Source: Thermoplasmatales archaeon ex4484_36 (lineage in GTDB: Archaea > Thermoplasmatota > Penumbrarchaeia > Penumbrarchaeales > EX4484-36). Taken from it: a DNA stretch of 6,296 nt. Below are positions 1-5,928 of this stretch, in pieces. The notes beneath the pieces are model-generated. The model ran no database searches and had not been told where the DNA came from. It worked only from the letters and a program-made list of their open reading frames with translations. The stretch lies in contig NJDV01000055.1 of NCBI GenBank assembly GCA_002254765.1, positions 1 through 6,296 on the forward strand. The letters run 5' to 3'. A program made the translations under genes and the position numbers. Numbering within the stretch: position 1 is the stretch's first letter; each line of letters starts with the position of its first letter.

Positions 1-2
1 TC

Positions 3-1082
3 TCGGCTGCCCTCCCCGGGGACCCCCCCGTAGCTGTGATAGACTCCCCCACCGATGGGAGCACCTGGTACGCTGATGAGGGGGTCTTCCTGTCCGCCAA
101 CTCATCCTACGACCCGGAGGGAGGGAACCTGACCTTCAGGTGGTATTACAGGGAGACGAACTCCTCCTCAAACACCACCCTCTTCACCGGAAGGTATGGC
201 TGGGTGAGCCTCCAGCCTGGGGAGTACGTCATAACGCTGAACGTCACTGACAGCGAGAACCTCTCCGCCGAGGCTTCTGTTAGTATAACCGTTGAGGAAC
301 ACAGGAACCGACCACCTCTACCCCGCATATCCTCGCCGGAGGAGAACTCCACCTATCCAAAGACCTCAACATTACTTTTGAGCGCGGAAGGTACTGAAGA
401 TGAGGACCCCTCCTCCCTCATATATTCGTGGTTCTCCAACATCACGGGCTACCTCGGTGGGGGCGCTGAGATAGAGGTGAGGCTTCCGGAGGGAAGGCAC
501 CTTATAATGCTCTTTGTCGACGACGGGGAGTTCAACGTCACCGCATCGGTTAACATCACGATCTACAACAGGGCCCCGGCAGGGGAGATTGTGGGTCCTG
601 GCAGGGTGAATCTGGGGGAGGAGGCCCGCTTCAGGGCGGAGGCCACTGACCCCGACGGAGACAGCCTGAGCTTCCTTTGGAAGATGGGGGATGGCACTGT
701 GATTAGGGGGCGATGGGCGAATCACACATATTTAAGAGGAGGCCACTACACTGTCACCCTTCGCATAGATGACGGCTCGCTCTCAAACTCCACCGCCGAG
801 ACAAACCACTCCATTTTCGTCAACACCCCGCCGGAGGTTGAGGAGATAGAGGATCAGGATGCTATAGCTGGTGAACCGCTGAACCTCTCCGCCAGGGCGG
901 AAGACCCCGACGGGGAGCTACTTACCTATCTTTGGGATATGGACGGCGACGGCACCTGGGAGGTCTCGGGACAGAACATATCCTACGTCTACCTCTTCCC
1001 GGGGAGGTACACCGCATACCTCAACGTCAGTGAGCCCCGTGGTGGTGACTCTGAAGGGGGCATCTGTCACTGCCGAGCTTGA
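3..1082 (+). CDS. PKD-repeat surface protein, upstream part (5' truncated by window; frame breaks at its end)
   Basis: This frame is open from the window edge, so the gene begins before the window; the GTG at 36 lies inside a PKD domain (the preceding codons read GDPPVAVI) and is not the start. Four PKD/Ig-like repeats follow, at about 24-306, 309-569, 570-827 and 828-1040. Each begins with an N/R-x-P-P or P-P-x type linker, and carries a D-P-(D/E)-G turn or relative and a strand ending in Y-x-(V/I)-T-L-x-(V/I). PKD domains are extracellular beta-sandwich spacers or adhesion modules. By hand I count 16 N-x-S/T sequons here, which fits an N-glycosylated archaeal surface protein. After the fourth repeat (YLNVSEPRGG) the frame runs into a non-PKD tail and a TGA at 1080-1082, while PKD sequence resumes in the next frame. 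I read this as one gene with a frame disruption. Family assignment is strong; biological role unknown. Confidence 0.85.
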   Translation, partial: SAALPGDPPVAVIDSPTDGSTWYADEGVFLSANSSYDPEGGNLTFRWYYRETNSSSNTTLFTGRYGWVSLQPGEYVITLNVTDSENLSAEASVSITVEEHRNRPPLPRISSPEENSTYPKTSTLLLSAEGTEDEDPSSLIYSWFSNITGYLGGGAEIEVRLPEGRHLIMLFVDDGEFNVTASVNITIYNRAPAGEIVGPGRVNLGEEARFRAEATDPDGDSLSFLWKMGDGTVIRGRWANHTYLRGGHYTVTLRIDDGSLSNSTAETNHSIFVNTPPEVEEIEDQDAIAGEPLNLSARAEDPDGELLTYLWDMDGDGTWEVSGQNISYVYLFPGRYTAYLNVSEPRGGDSEGGICHCRA

Positions 1083-2490
1083 CGCCTCTGACTCCTACGA
1101 CCCCGACGACGACGTGAACGGGGACGGGAAGATAACCCCGCCGGAGATTGACAATCTCTCGTACCGATGGGATACGGACCCCTACTACGACTCGGACGAC
1201 GACGGGGTAGTGGACAACGATGTGGACCTGGAGGGGAAGGTGGTTAGGGCGGTCTTCACCGAGCCTGGGGAGCACCTGGTGATCCTCAACGTGACGGACC
1301 CCCGGGGGGCCTGGGACAGAGTTGAGGTGATAGTGATTGTAAATAGACCCCCAGTAGCCGAGGCCTCGGGCCCGGAGAGGGCCATTGTAGGGCAGACCCT
1401 GAACTTCACAGCCGAGAACTCATTTGACCCTGACAGGGACACCCTTACATACACCTGGGATTTCGGGGATGGGGGGGTTGGGGAGGGGAAGGAGGTCTCC
1501 CACACCTATCAGACCTCAGGTGTCTTCACGGTGACCCTGACAGTCTCTGATGGAGTGGCATCATCCACTTTCTATCTTGACGTGGAGGTCTTCCCGCTGC
1601 CCGGGATCGTAATCACCCAGCCCTCCCCCTACTCCGAGGTCTCGGGAGAGGTCTACATAACTGGAAGGGTGGATGTCCCCTCCGACTTCCACGTGGAGAG
1701 AGTGGAGGTCTCCATTGACGGCTCGGCCTATACAGAGGCCTCCCCCTCCCGGGGAAGCTTCAGAAGTTTTACATATAGATGGGACACCACCCAGGTCTCC
1801 GACGGGCTGCACACCGTCAGGGTAAGGGCACTTGTGGAGGGGATATGGACCACCACGGAGTTTCAGGTGAACGTTAAAAACGTTCGCGGTGGAGGCGGAG
1901 GCATCTACCTGGAGCCCATCTACGTGGTTCTTATAGTGGCGATCTTAATCATGCTTGCAGTGATAGGGGTGTTAAGAAGGAAAAGACCCTTCCCAGAGAC
2001 CTTTGAGGTTCCCGGACAGCCTCAACCTCCAGCAGCACCCCCTCAGCCCCCCTCCCCGGGAGCCCCCCATACCACTGAGATGAAGGAGAGGGTGAACCTG
2101 AGGGTCCACTGTCCCCGCTGCAGGAAGTACTTTGACTACGAGGGCGAGGGCCCCTATCCCATAAGGGTCCGCTGTCCTCACTGTGGTGCAAGGGGGATTA
2201 TAGAGCGGGAGGGGGAGGAGTTGGAGGAGAAGGCTGGGGTCCTTGTTGTGTGCCCCGCTTGCGAGGAGCTCTTCTACGTGAAGGAGCAGAAGCCCTTCAT
2301 GACCTGCCCTCACTGCGGAGCCCGAGGAAAGGTACCACTTGATGTCCTGGAGGAGCTGGAGAAGATCAAGGAGGAGAGAGAGGACAAAATGACCCTGAGG
2401 TGTCCCCGCTGCGGGGAGAAGTTTGAACTGCCCCGAGGACACAGGGGAGCGACTGTGTGTCCTCACTGTGGTGCAAGGGGTTACATCTAA
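1030..2490 (+). CDS. PKD/Ig-like surface protein, downstream part: membrane helix and three zinc ribbons
   Basis: This is the continuation of the upstream PKD gene in the +1 frame. Residues below are numbered from the GTG at 1030, which I doubt is a true start: no Shine-Dalgarno or signal peptide is seen and it sits inside a repeat. Residues 7-103 are a PKD-like repeat carrying two calcium-loop-like insertions; 106-188 are a canonical PKD domain (YTWDFGDG, then VFTVTLTVSDG); 190-283 are an Ig-like domain with SGEVYITGRV and SDGLHTVRVRA strands. A glycine run (287-291) precedes one membrane helix (about 298-315) ending in RRKR, which predicts the PKD side outside and the C terminus inside. A proline-rich linker (about 328-346) leads to three zinc ribbons: C361/C364/C382/C385, C408/C411/C426/C429 and C458/C461/C477/C480. 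A short charged helix (437-452) separates ribbons two and three. Ligands of the domains are unknown. Confidence 0.85.
   Translation: MSPVVVTLKGASVTAELDASDSYDPDDDVNGDGKITPPEIDNLSYRWDTDPYYDSDDDGVVDNDVDLEGKVVRAVFTEPGEHLVILNVTDPRGAWDRVEVIVIVNRPPVAEASGPERAIVGQTLNFTAENSFDPDRDTLTYTWDFGDGGVGEGKEVSHTYQTSGVFTVTLTVSDGVASSTFYLDVEVFPLPGIVITQPSPYSEVSGEVYITGRVDVPSDFHVERVEVSIDGSAYTEASPSRGSFRSFTYRWDTTQVSDGLHTVRVRALVEGIWTTTEFQVNVKNVRGGGGGIYLEPIYVVLIVAILIMLAVIGVLRRKRPFPETFEVPGQPQPPAAPPQPPSPGAPHTTEMKERVNLRVHCPRCRKYFDYEGEGPYPIRVRCPHCGARGIIEREGEELEEKAGVLVVCPACEELFYVKEQKPFMTCPHCGARGKVPLDVLEELEKIKEEREDKMTLRCPRCGEKFELPRGHRGATVCPHCGARGYI
1111..1227 (+). other. Two calcium-binding-loop-like motifs within a PKD repeat
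   Basis: Codons 1111-1146 encode DVNGDGKITPPE, which matches the EF-hand/dockerin loop pattern D-x-N-x-D-G-x-I-x-x-x-E at all its usual ligand positions. Codons 1189-1227 encode DSDDDGVVDNDVD, which resembles thrombospondin type 3 or dockerin-like Asp-rich loops but lacks a Glu at position 12. Both are inserted in one PKD-like unit, between its first strand (DASDSYDPDD) and its VFTEPGEHLVILNV strand. Calcium binding is inferred from the residue pattern only. Confidence 0.7.
2173..2480 (+). repeat. 23-bp perfect direct repeat in zinc-ribbon codons (2173-2195 and 2458-2480)
   Basis: The stretches 2173-2195 and 2458-2480 are identical over 23 bases and encode CPHCGARG in zinc ribbons one and three. 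The matching part of ribbon two (about 2305-2327) encodes the same peptide with different codons. The repeat is part of the coding sequence, not a mobile-element boundary. Confidence 0.8.
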
Positions 2491-2798
2491 CCGCCCTTGC
2501 GGGCCCTTTTTATCCTCTCCTTAGCGGTGTACCCCGTAGCCCTGTCTAGGAACTGGTTATACTTCTTTATAGTGTCCCGGGCCACCTCTTCATCCACATC
2601 CTTCTTCATTATGGTCTCTACAGCCAGCCCTTTCCCCTCAAGCCACGTTCTTAAGGGATTCAGTGCTCCGTAGAAGACCTCATACTTCCCGGAGGACTCC
2701 CCCACGTGTTCTTCCCCGAAGACATCCGCAAGAATCCTTCTAAGTCCGTCTCCCTCAAGGTTCTTTCCGTGGCCTCTTTTTATGGGCTGGATCTGCAT
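2487..2798 (-). CDS. Small DUF5611-like archaeal protein
   Basis: A 103-residue soluble protein without signal peptide or membrane segment. It opens MQIQPIKRGHGKNLEG, followed by an amphipathic segment (LRRILADVFGE), a beta-rich centre (KYEVFYGALNPLRTWLEG, LAVETIMKKDV) and a helical basic C terminus (DTIKKYNQFLDRATGYTAKERIKRARKGG). The opening and the order of segments resemble the DUF5611 family, whose Thermoplasma acidophilum member TA0743 I recall as a small alpha/beta protein of unknown function; this is from memory and needs a profile search. The start is well supported: AGGAGG (2807-2812) lies eight bases before the ATG. It follows radA on the same strand after a 75-bp gap. Its TAG stop overlaps the TAA of the convergent surface-protein gene by a few bases. 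Function unknown; the basic tail may suggest nucleic-acid contact, which is only inference. Confidence 0.8.
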   Translation of the reverse strand: MQIQPIKRGHGKNLEGDGLRRILADVFGEEHVGESSGKYEVFYGALNPLRTWLEGKGLAVETIMKKDVDEEVARDTIKKYNQFLDRATGYTAKERIKRARKGG

Positions 2799-2806
2799 TC
2801 TTCTTT

Positions 2807-2812
2807 CCTCCT
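2807..2812 (-). promoter_or_regulatory. Shine-Dalgarno site of the DUF5611-like gene
   Basis: The minus strand reads AGGAGG, a perfect match to the anti-Shine-Dalgarno core, eight bases before ATG at 2798. It fixes the start codon. Confidence 0.8.
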
Positions 2813-2840
2813 GTCAATGCTACAGAGAAGGAGGGAGAGC

Positions 2841-2852
2841 CTAAAAAATTAA
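2841..2852 (-). promoter_or_regulatory. A/T element after radA: TATA-like box for the DUF5611-like gene or radA termination T-run
   Basis: The minus strand reads TTAATTTTTTAG between the radA stop (2874) and the next start (2798). It is placed so that a transcript starting about 25 bases downstream would have a leader of about 20 bases containing the AGGAGG site. The same six-T run could also end the radA transcript in the archaeal manner. The sequence does not decide between these, and both may be true. Confidence 0.45.
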
Positions 2853-2873
2853 CTGCAACCTCCACTTAGGGGA

Positions 2874-3815
2874 TTAGTCCCTTATCCCCACCTCGGATAT
2901 TGTGAAGAGAGCCTCCCCCTCAGGCAGGTTGGGGGAGTCTATCAGCCTAGCTATCCTGTTGTTCCCCTTGCTCTTCCTCAGGTAGACTCTAAAGGTCGCT
3001 GTGTGCCCTATTATATGTCCCCCTATGGGCTTGGTGGGGTCGCCGAAAAGTATATCGGGTCTCGACTGCACCTGATTGGTGACTACTATGGCCGCGTTGT
3101 GGAGGTCCCCGAAACGGTGAAGGTCGTGCAGGTGGCGGTTGAGCTTCTGCTGCCTCTCCGCCAGCGCCCCCCTCCCTACGTACTCGGCCCTGAAGTGGGC
3201 GGTCAGGGAGTCCACGACGAGAACTTTTATAGGCCTCTCCTTTGCGAGCTCTCCCGCCTTATCCACAAGGAGCATCTGGTGGTGGGAGTTAAAGGCCCGG
3301 GCCACGTGTATCTTCTTCAGAACCTCCATGGGATCAAGGTCCCACCCCTCCGCCATCTGGATGATCCTTTCGGGCCTGAAGGTGTTCTCAGTGTCTATGT
3401 ATATCACCTCTCCCTCCAGCCCGCCCATATCCTTGGGGAGTGTGGCGTTCACAGCGAGCTGGTGGGTCAACTGGGTCTTGCCCGAGCCGAATTCACCGAA
3501 GAGCTCTATTATGGCCATGGTCTCCACCCCGCCGCCAAGAAGGGCGTCTAACCTCTTTGAGCCTGTTGTGAGTTTCATCACTTCCTTCCTCCTCTCCAGG
3601 ACGACGTCCCCTGTCTCGAAGCTTCCCACATCCACCATTTTCCTGGCAGCGTTTATGATCTTAGCAGCTGTTGCCTCTCCGATCTCGGCCACCTCGGCCA
3701 GTTCCATAGGCGAGGTTACAGCTATGGCCATGAGCGTGTCGTATCCGGCGTCCCGGAGCTTCTCGGCGATGGCAGGTCCGACACCAGGGATGTCCTCTAT
3801 GCTTTTTTCCTCCAT
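2874..3815 (-). CDS. radA: DNA repair and recombination protein RadA
   Basis: RadA is the archaeal RecA/Rad51-family recombinase: it forms ATP-dependent filaments on single-stranded DNA and carries out homologous pairing and strand exchange. The 313-residue protein has the full family layout. A helix-hairpin-helix domain spans about 1-60 ([12 protein letters not shown], then [12 protein letters not shown]). The linker polymerisation motif is FETG at 66-69, followed by VVLERR. Walker A is GEFGSGKT (107-114) and Walker B KVLVVDSL (197-204). DNA-binding loops L1 (about [15 protein letters not shown], 209-223) and L2 (from [14 protein letters not shown], 247-260) are present. The N-terminal domain and length exclude RadB. 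AGGAG upstream of the ATG supports the start. It lies 91 bp downstream of a double-HTH regulator gene and has its own TATA-like element. No key residue appears to be missing. Confidence 0.97.
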   Translation of the reverse strand: MEEKSIEDIPGVGPAIAEKLRDAGYDTLMAIAVTSPMELAEVAEIGEATAAKIINAARKMVDVGSFETGDVVLERRKEVMKLTTGSKRLDALLGGGVETMAIIELFGEFGSGKTQLTHQLAVNATLPKDMGGLEGEVIYIDTENTFRPERIIQMAEGWDLDPMEVLKKIHVARAFNSHHQMLLVDKAGELAKERPIKVLVVDSLTAHFRAEYVGRGALAERQQKLNRHLHDLHRFGDLHNAAIVVTNQVQSRPDILFGDPTKPIGGHIIGHTATFRVYLRKSKGNNRIARLIDSPNLPEGEALFTISEVGIRD

Positions 3816-3821
3816 ATTCCC

Positions 3822-3826
3822 ACTCC
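3822..3826 (-). promoter_or_regulatory. Shine-Dalgarno site of radA
   Basis: AGGAG on the minus strand about six bases before the radA ATG at 3815; it supports that start. Confidence 0.65.
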
Positions 3827-3867
3827 TGTCCTTTTTTTACAAGGGATCTCCCTATTTGGCAAAGGGG

Positions 3868-3876
3868 TTATTAAAG
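3868..3876 (-). promoter_or_regulatory. TATA-like element of radA flanked by an inverted repeat
   Basis: The minus strand reads CTTTAATAA, an archaeal TATA-like box about 55 bases before the radA start, predicting a leader of about 30 bases that includes the AGGAG site. A 7-bp inverted repeat, ATCTCCC at 3846-3852 and GGGAGAT at 3887-3893 (plus strand), lies nearly symmetrically around it. The inner arm is also in a small palindrome (GGGATCTCCC, 3843-3852) near the predicted transcript start. A repressor or activator site is possible but unproven. Confidence 0.5.
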
Positions 3877-3906
3877 GTTGTCCTCGGGGAGATGGGAGAA
3901 TGTACC

Positions 3907-4968
3907 TCAGCGGCCGAAGAACCTCTCCCGTATTAGCTCCTCCAGCAGAGGCAGGAACTCCGGGCCCCGCAGGTTCTCCACCCTCCCCGGGGCGGTGCTT
4001 GAGACACTAATCCACCCGCTCTCTCCCCTCTCCAGACCTGCAAGGAGGGTCCTCAAAGTGTCCTCATCACCTCTGGTGGTGGAGATGGAGAAGGCCCCGA
4101 AGTGGTTCCAGCAGCTCATGAAAGGCGAGCTCCCCTCTATGGCCCGCAGAAGCTCGGCCATCTCTCCGCTCCGCCTGAGGGTTGGGTCCCGGGCGAGAAT
4201 TAAAAGAATAGAGCTCACCGGGAGCATTGAGACCTTGGGAACCCTAAGAGGCCTTATAGCCCCCTCCTGAAGTAGCTTCTGCCTAGTCCTTGAGACCTTT
4301 CTGCGGCCCATCTTCAGCAAATTCGCCAGCTGGGAGTCGCTCAAAGAGGGAAAACTCAGAAGCCCGGAGAGGGTGGTGAGGTCGTTCCATGAGAGGTCCT
4401 CCATGGAGAGGGAGCACCTCCACTCCGTCCTGTGCTCCTCTGGAGGGGGTCTGAAAAGGAGCTTTTCAACCGCCCTGTGGAAGGAGAAGAGCCCGGCGGT
4501 CTCTGAGGCCTCCCGGGGAAAGATAAGAGTTGTGATATCCTCCGGGGACCAGAGTCCTGTTCTCCTAGCGAAGGCCCTTACGGTGAAGATACACTTTTTT
4601 AGCTGGGCAAAATCTCGGGTCATTGAGACCAGGATGGTGCCCCCATCAAGCATCGTGGCGTGGACCACCCAGGGGAGCCCCTCCAGAAGCTCCAGGAGGT
4701 GTGCTCTCTCCCTCTCCCTTCCCAGAAGACTTCTTGGGATGAGGTGCAGCCCTATCAACTCCACGCCGAGAAAGTCGGGGGAGGGCATATAGATGCTCTC
4801 AAGGGCGCCGTGGTAGGAGAGAGTTCTCATAACAGTGTAGACTGTAGATGGCCTGCACTGCACTACATCGGCTATCTCAGAGGCGCTCAAGTGAGGATAA
4901 CGCAGAAGGGCCCAGAGGACCCTGATCCTTAAGGGCGTCAGGAGGGAGCGAGGTAGAGTCTCGGCCAT
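3907..4968 (-). CDS. Tandem winged-HTH regulator with two HTH-plus-sensor halves
   Basis: A 353-residue predicted cytoplasmic transcription regulator. A first winged helix-turn-helix covers about 10-60 (LRIRVLWALLRYPHLSASEI, then RPSTVYTVMRTLSYHGALES), followed by an alpha/beta region (about 65-150) with the strand-helix-strand rhythm of RAM/ACT-like sensor domains. A second HTH lies at about 194-240 (SLSDSQLANLLKMGRRKVSR, then QKLLQEGAIRP), followed by a second alpha/beta region (about 250-325). The protein thus looks like two diverged Lrp-like halves fused head to tail. I do not recognise a named family or ligand. The start is taken at ATG 4968, seven bases past an AAGGGG site and just downstream of a good TATA box; the frame stays open upstream to 5109 but would translate the promoter. 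It lies between the bactofilin-like gene and radA. Regulation of radA or of itself is conceivable, but unsupported by more than position. Confidence 0.8.
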   Translation of the reverse strand: MAETLPRSLLTPLRIRVLWALLRYPHLSASEIADVVQCRPSTVYTVMRTLSYHGALESIYMPSPDFLGVELIGLHLIPRSLLGRERERAHLLELLEGLPWVVHATMLDGGTILVSMTRDFAQLKKCIFTVRAFARRTGLWSPEDITTLIFPREASETAGLFSFHRAVEKLLFRPPPEEHRTEWRCSLSMEDLSWNDLTTLSGLLSFPSLSDSQLANLLKMGRRKVSRTRQKLLQEGAIRPLRVPKVSMLPVSSILLILARDPTLRRSGEMAELLRAIEGSSPFMSCWNHFGAFSISTTRGDEDTLRTLLAGLERGESGWISVSSTAPGRVENLRGPEFLPLLEELIRERFFGR

Positions 4969-4994
4969 ATTTCCCCTTAACCTTATCTGAAAAA

Positions 4995-5005
4995 GGATTA
5001 TAACC
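4995..5005 (-). promoter_or_regulatory. TATA box of the double-HTH regulator gene
   Basis: The minus strand reads GGTTATAATCC, preceded by a purine-rich GGAAAG (BRE-like). Its centre is about 32 bases before ATG 4968, so transcription about 25 bases downstream would leave a leader of only a few bases: nearly leaderless. This is the clearest promoter in the window. A TAACCTT direct repeat (plus strand 4978-4984 and 5001-5007) overlaps it. Confidence 0.65.
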
Positions 5006-5022
5006 TTTCCCCACAAATACAC

Positions 5023-5047
5023 AGAAAAGCGTAAAAGAAGGAAAAAA
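5023..5047 (-). terminator. T-rich termination region after the bactofilin-like gene
   Basis: Downstream of the TAG at 5093-5095 the minus strand carries successive T-runs (TTTTTT, TTTT, TTTT) separated by a few bases and without a stable hairpin, typical of archaeal U-tract termination. It lies just upstream of the TATA box of the next gene. Confidence 0.5.
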
Positions 5048-5092
5048 TGGAGCTCTGAAGAGGTTCTGCAGGGTAAATTTTGGGCATCGCAG

Positions 5093-5923
5093 CTAACCTT
5101 CCCCCTCAAGGAAGGCCTCTTTCAGGTCTAGGCCTATTTCGAATCTCCTCAGCTTCTCCTCTATCTCCTTGGACTCCGCTGGTATGAGCTCCACACCCTC
5201 CTCCGCCCTCAGCTTTCCGCTCACTATGGTGTCCTGGGTGGCCCTGATGAGTCTGCCCGCCACGTCCCCCTGTATCCTCGCGGCACTGTCGATTAGGACC
5301 TCCCCCCTCGCCTCAACCTCCCCGTGAACTACGGTGTTCTTCCTGAGGATCACGTCTTCCTCCGCCCTTATGGAGCCGAAGACCTCAGCGGCCTCGTTGA
5401 CAACAACGCTACCCCCCGAGACAACACTTCCAACGATCTTCGCCTCGGGGCCTATCACAACGTCCCCTGGGCTGGTGAGCCTTTGGGAGGATATCCTGCC
5501 CCCCCGGGGGAGAAAGAGGAACTTCCCCTGAATAAGAAAGGTCTCCTCGTCCACCACAAGCTCCTGGATGATCCTTTCCACCTCCCCCTCCTCCCCCCTC
5601 CTTAAGAGCTCCATCAGGTAGATGAAGATGTATATAATCAATGGGATGGGGTTCTTTATTTCAATCCATCCCCTGGACTCGACCTTCTCAGGGTCTATGA
5701 CCACCCCTTCTCCCACCTCAAGGTCCCCCTCCACCACCAGCTTCCCTAACACCTTTACCCTCTCCCCTAGGTAGACGCTGGAGTCGGAAGTTATCCCCTC
5801 GGTGCTCAGGCTGCGTGAGACCTCTGTCCGGTTGGACAGAATGATGTCCCCCTCTGTGCGAACTATCTCCTCATCAACAACAGCCCCTTCGGGGATTATG
5901 AGTGTCCTGCGGTTTAGAACCGT
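5093..5923 (-). CDS. Bactofilin-like polymer-forming beta-helix protein, probable non-canonical ACG start
   Basis: Bactofilin-type proteins stack short hexapeptide-like repeats into a beta-helix and polymerise into cytoskeletal or membrane-associated scaffolds. The repeat signature is clear here: (T/G)LIIPEGAVVDEEIV, EGDIILSNRTEV, GKLVVEGDLEVGEGVVI, then after an interruption GDVVIGPEAKIVGSVVSGGS, GSIRAEEDVILRKNTVVHG, EVEARGEVLIDSAARIQGDV and a helical tail. A hydrophobic helix-forming insertion (about 5603-5650, PIPLIIYIFIYLMELL) plus a charged helix splits the repeats into two blocks. The first in-frame ATG/GTG/TTG is GTG 5752, but 57 codons before it are plainly bactofilin repeats. The most natural start is ACG at 5923, five bases after GGGGGTG; it would give MVLNRRTLIIPEG and 276 residues. 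A mutated or misread ATG, or a frameshift from GTG 5931, are alternatives. Family confident; start uncertain. Confidence 0.78.
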   Translation of the reverse strand, partial: TVLNRRTLIIPEGAVVDEEIVRTEGDIILSNRTEVSRSLSTEGITSDSSVYLGERVKVLGKLVVEGDLEVGEGVVIDPEKVESRGWIEIKNPIPLIIYIFIYLMELLRRGEEGEVERIIQELVVDEETFLIQGKFLFLPRGGRISSQRLTSPGDVVIGPEAKIVGSVVSGGSVVVNEAAEVFGSIRAEEDVILRKNTVVHGEVEARGEVLIDSAARIQGDVAGRLIRATQDTIVSGKLRAEEGVELIPAESKEIEEKLRRFEIGLDLKEAFLEGEG

Positions 5924-5928
5924 ATCTG

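Noticed and set aside
1030..1032. GTG at 1030 as the true start of a separate second gene
   Set aside because: No Shine-Dalgarno, no signal peptide, and the start falls inside the end of a PKD repeat; a membrane protein with an outside N terminus would need an export signal.
1972..2466. Minus-strand open frame (164 codons) opposite the zinc-ribbon tail
   Set aside because: Antisense to three regular cysteine ribbons; its Leu/His-rich translation reflects the complement of Glu, Cys and Gly codons.
2173..2480. Repeat or mobile-element boundary
   Set aside because: The 23-bp copies are in frame within homologous zinc ribbons and there is no transposase or target duplication.
3003..3551. Second plus-strand open frame opposite radA
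   Set aside because: Antisense of the RadA core; no ribosome-binding site and no recognisable domain.
3139..3936. Long plus-strand open frame (265 codons) opposite radA
   Set aside because: Its translation is a low-complexity Ser/Pro-rich shadow, and the opposite strand encodes a complete, motif-perfect RadA.
4373..4932. Plus-strand open frames opposite the double-HTH gene
   Set aside because: Shadows of a gene with clear HTH motifs, a TATA box and a start on the other strand.
4969..5109. Upstream extension of the double-HTH protein by 47 residues
   Set aside because: It would translate the T-rich terminator, the TATA box and the end of the preceding gene; the ATG at 4968 has a promoter and an AAGGGG site.
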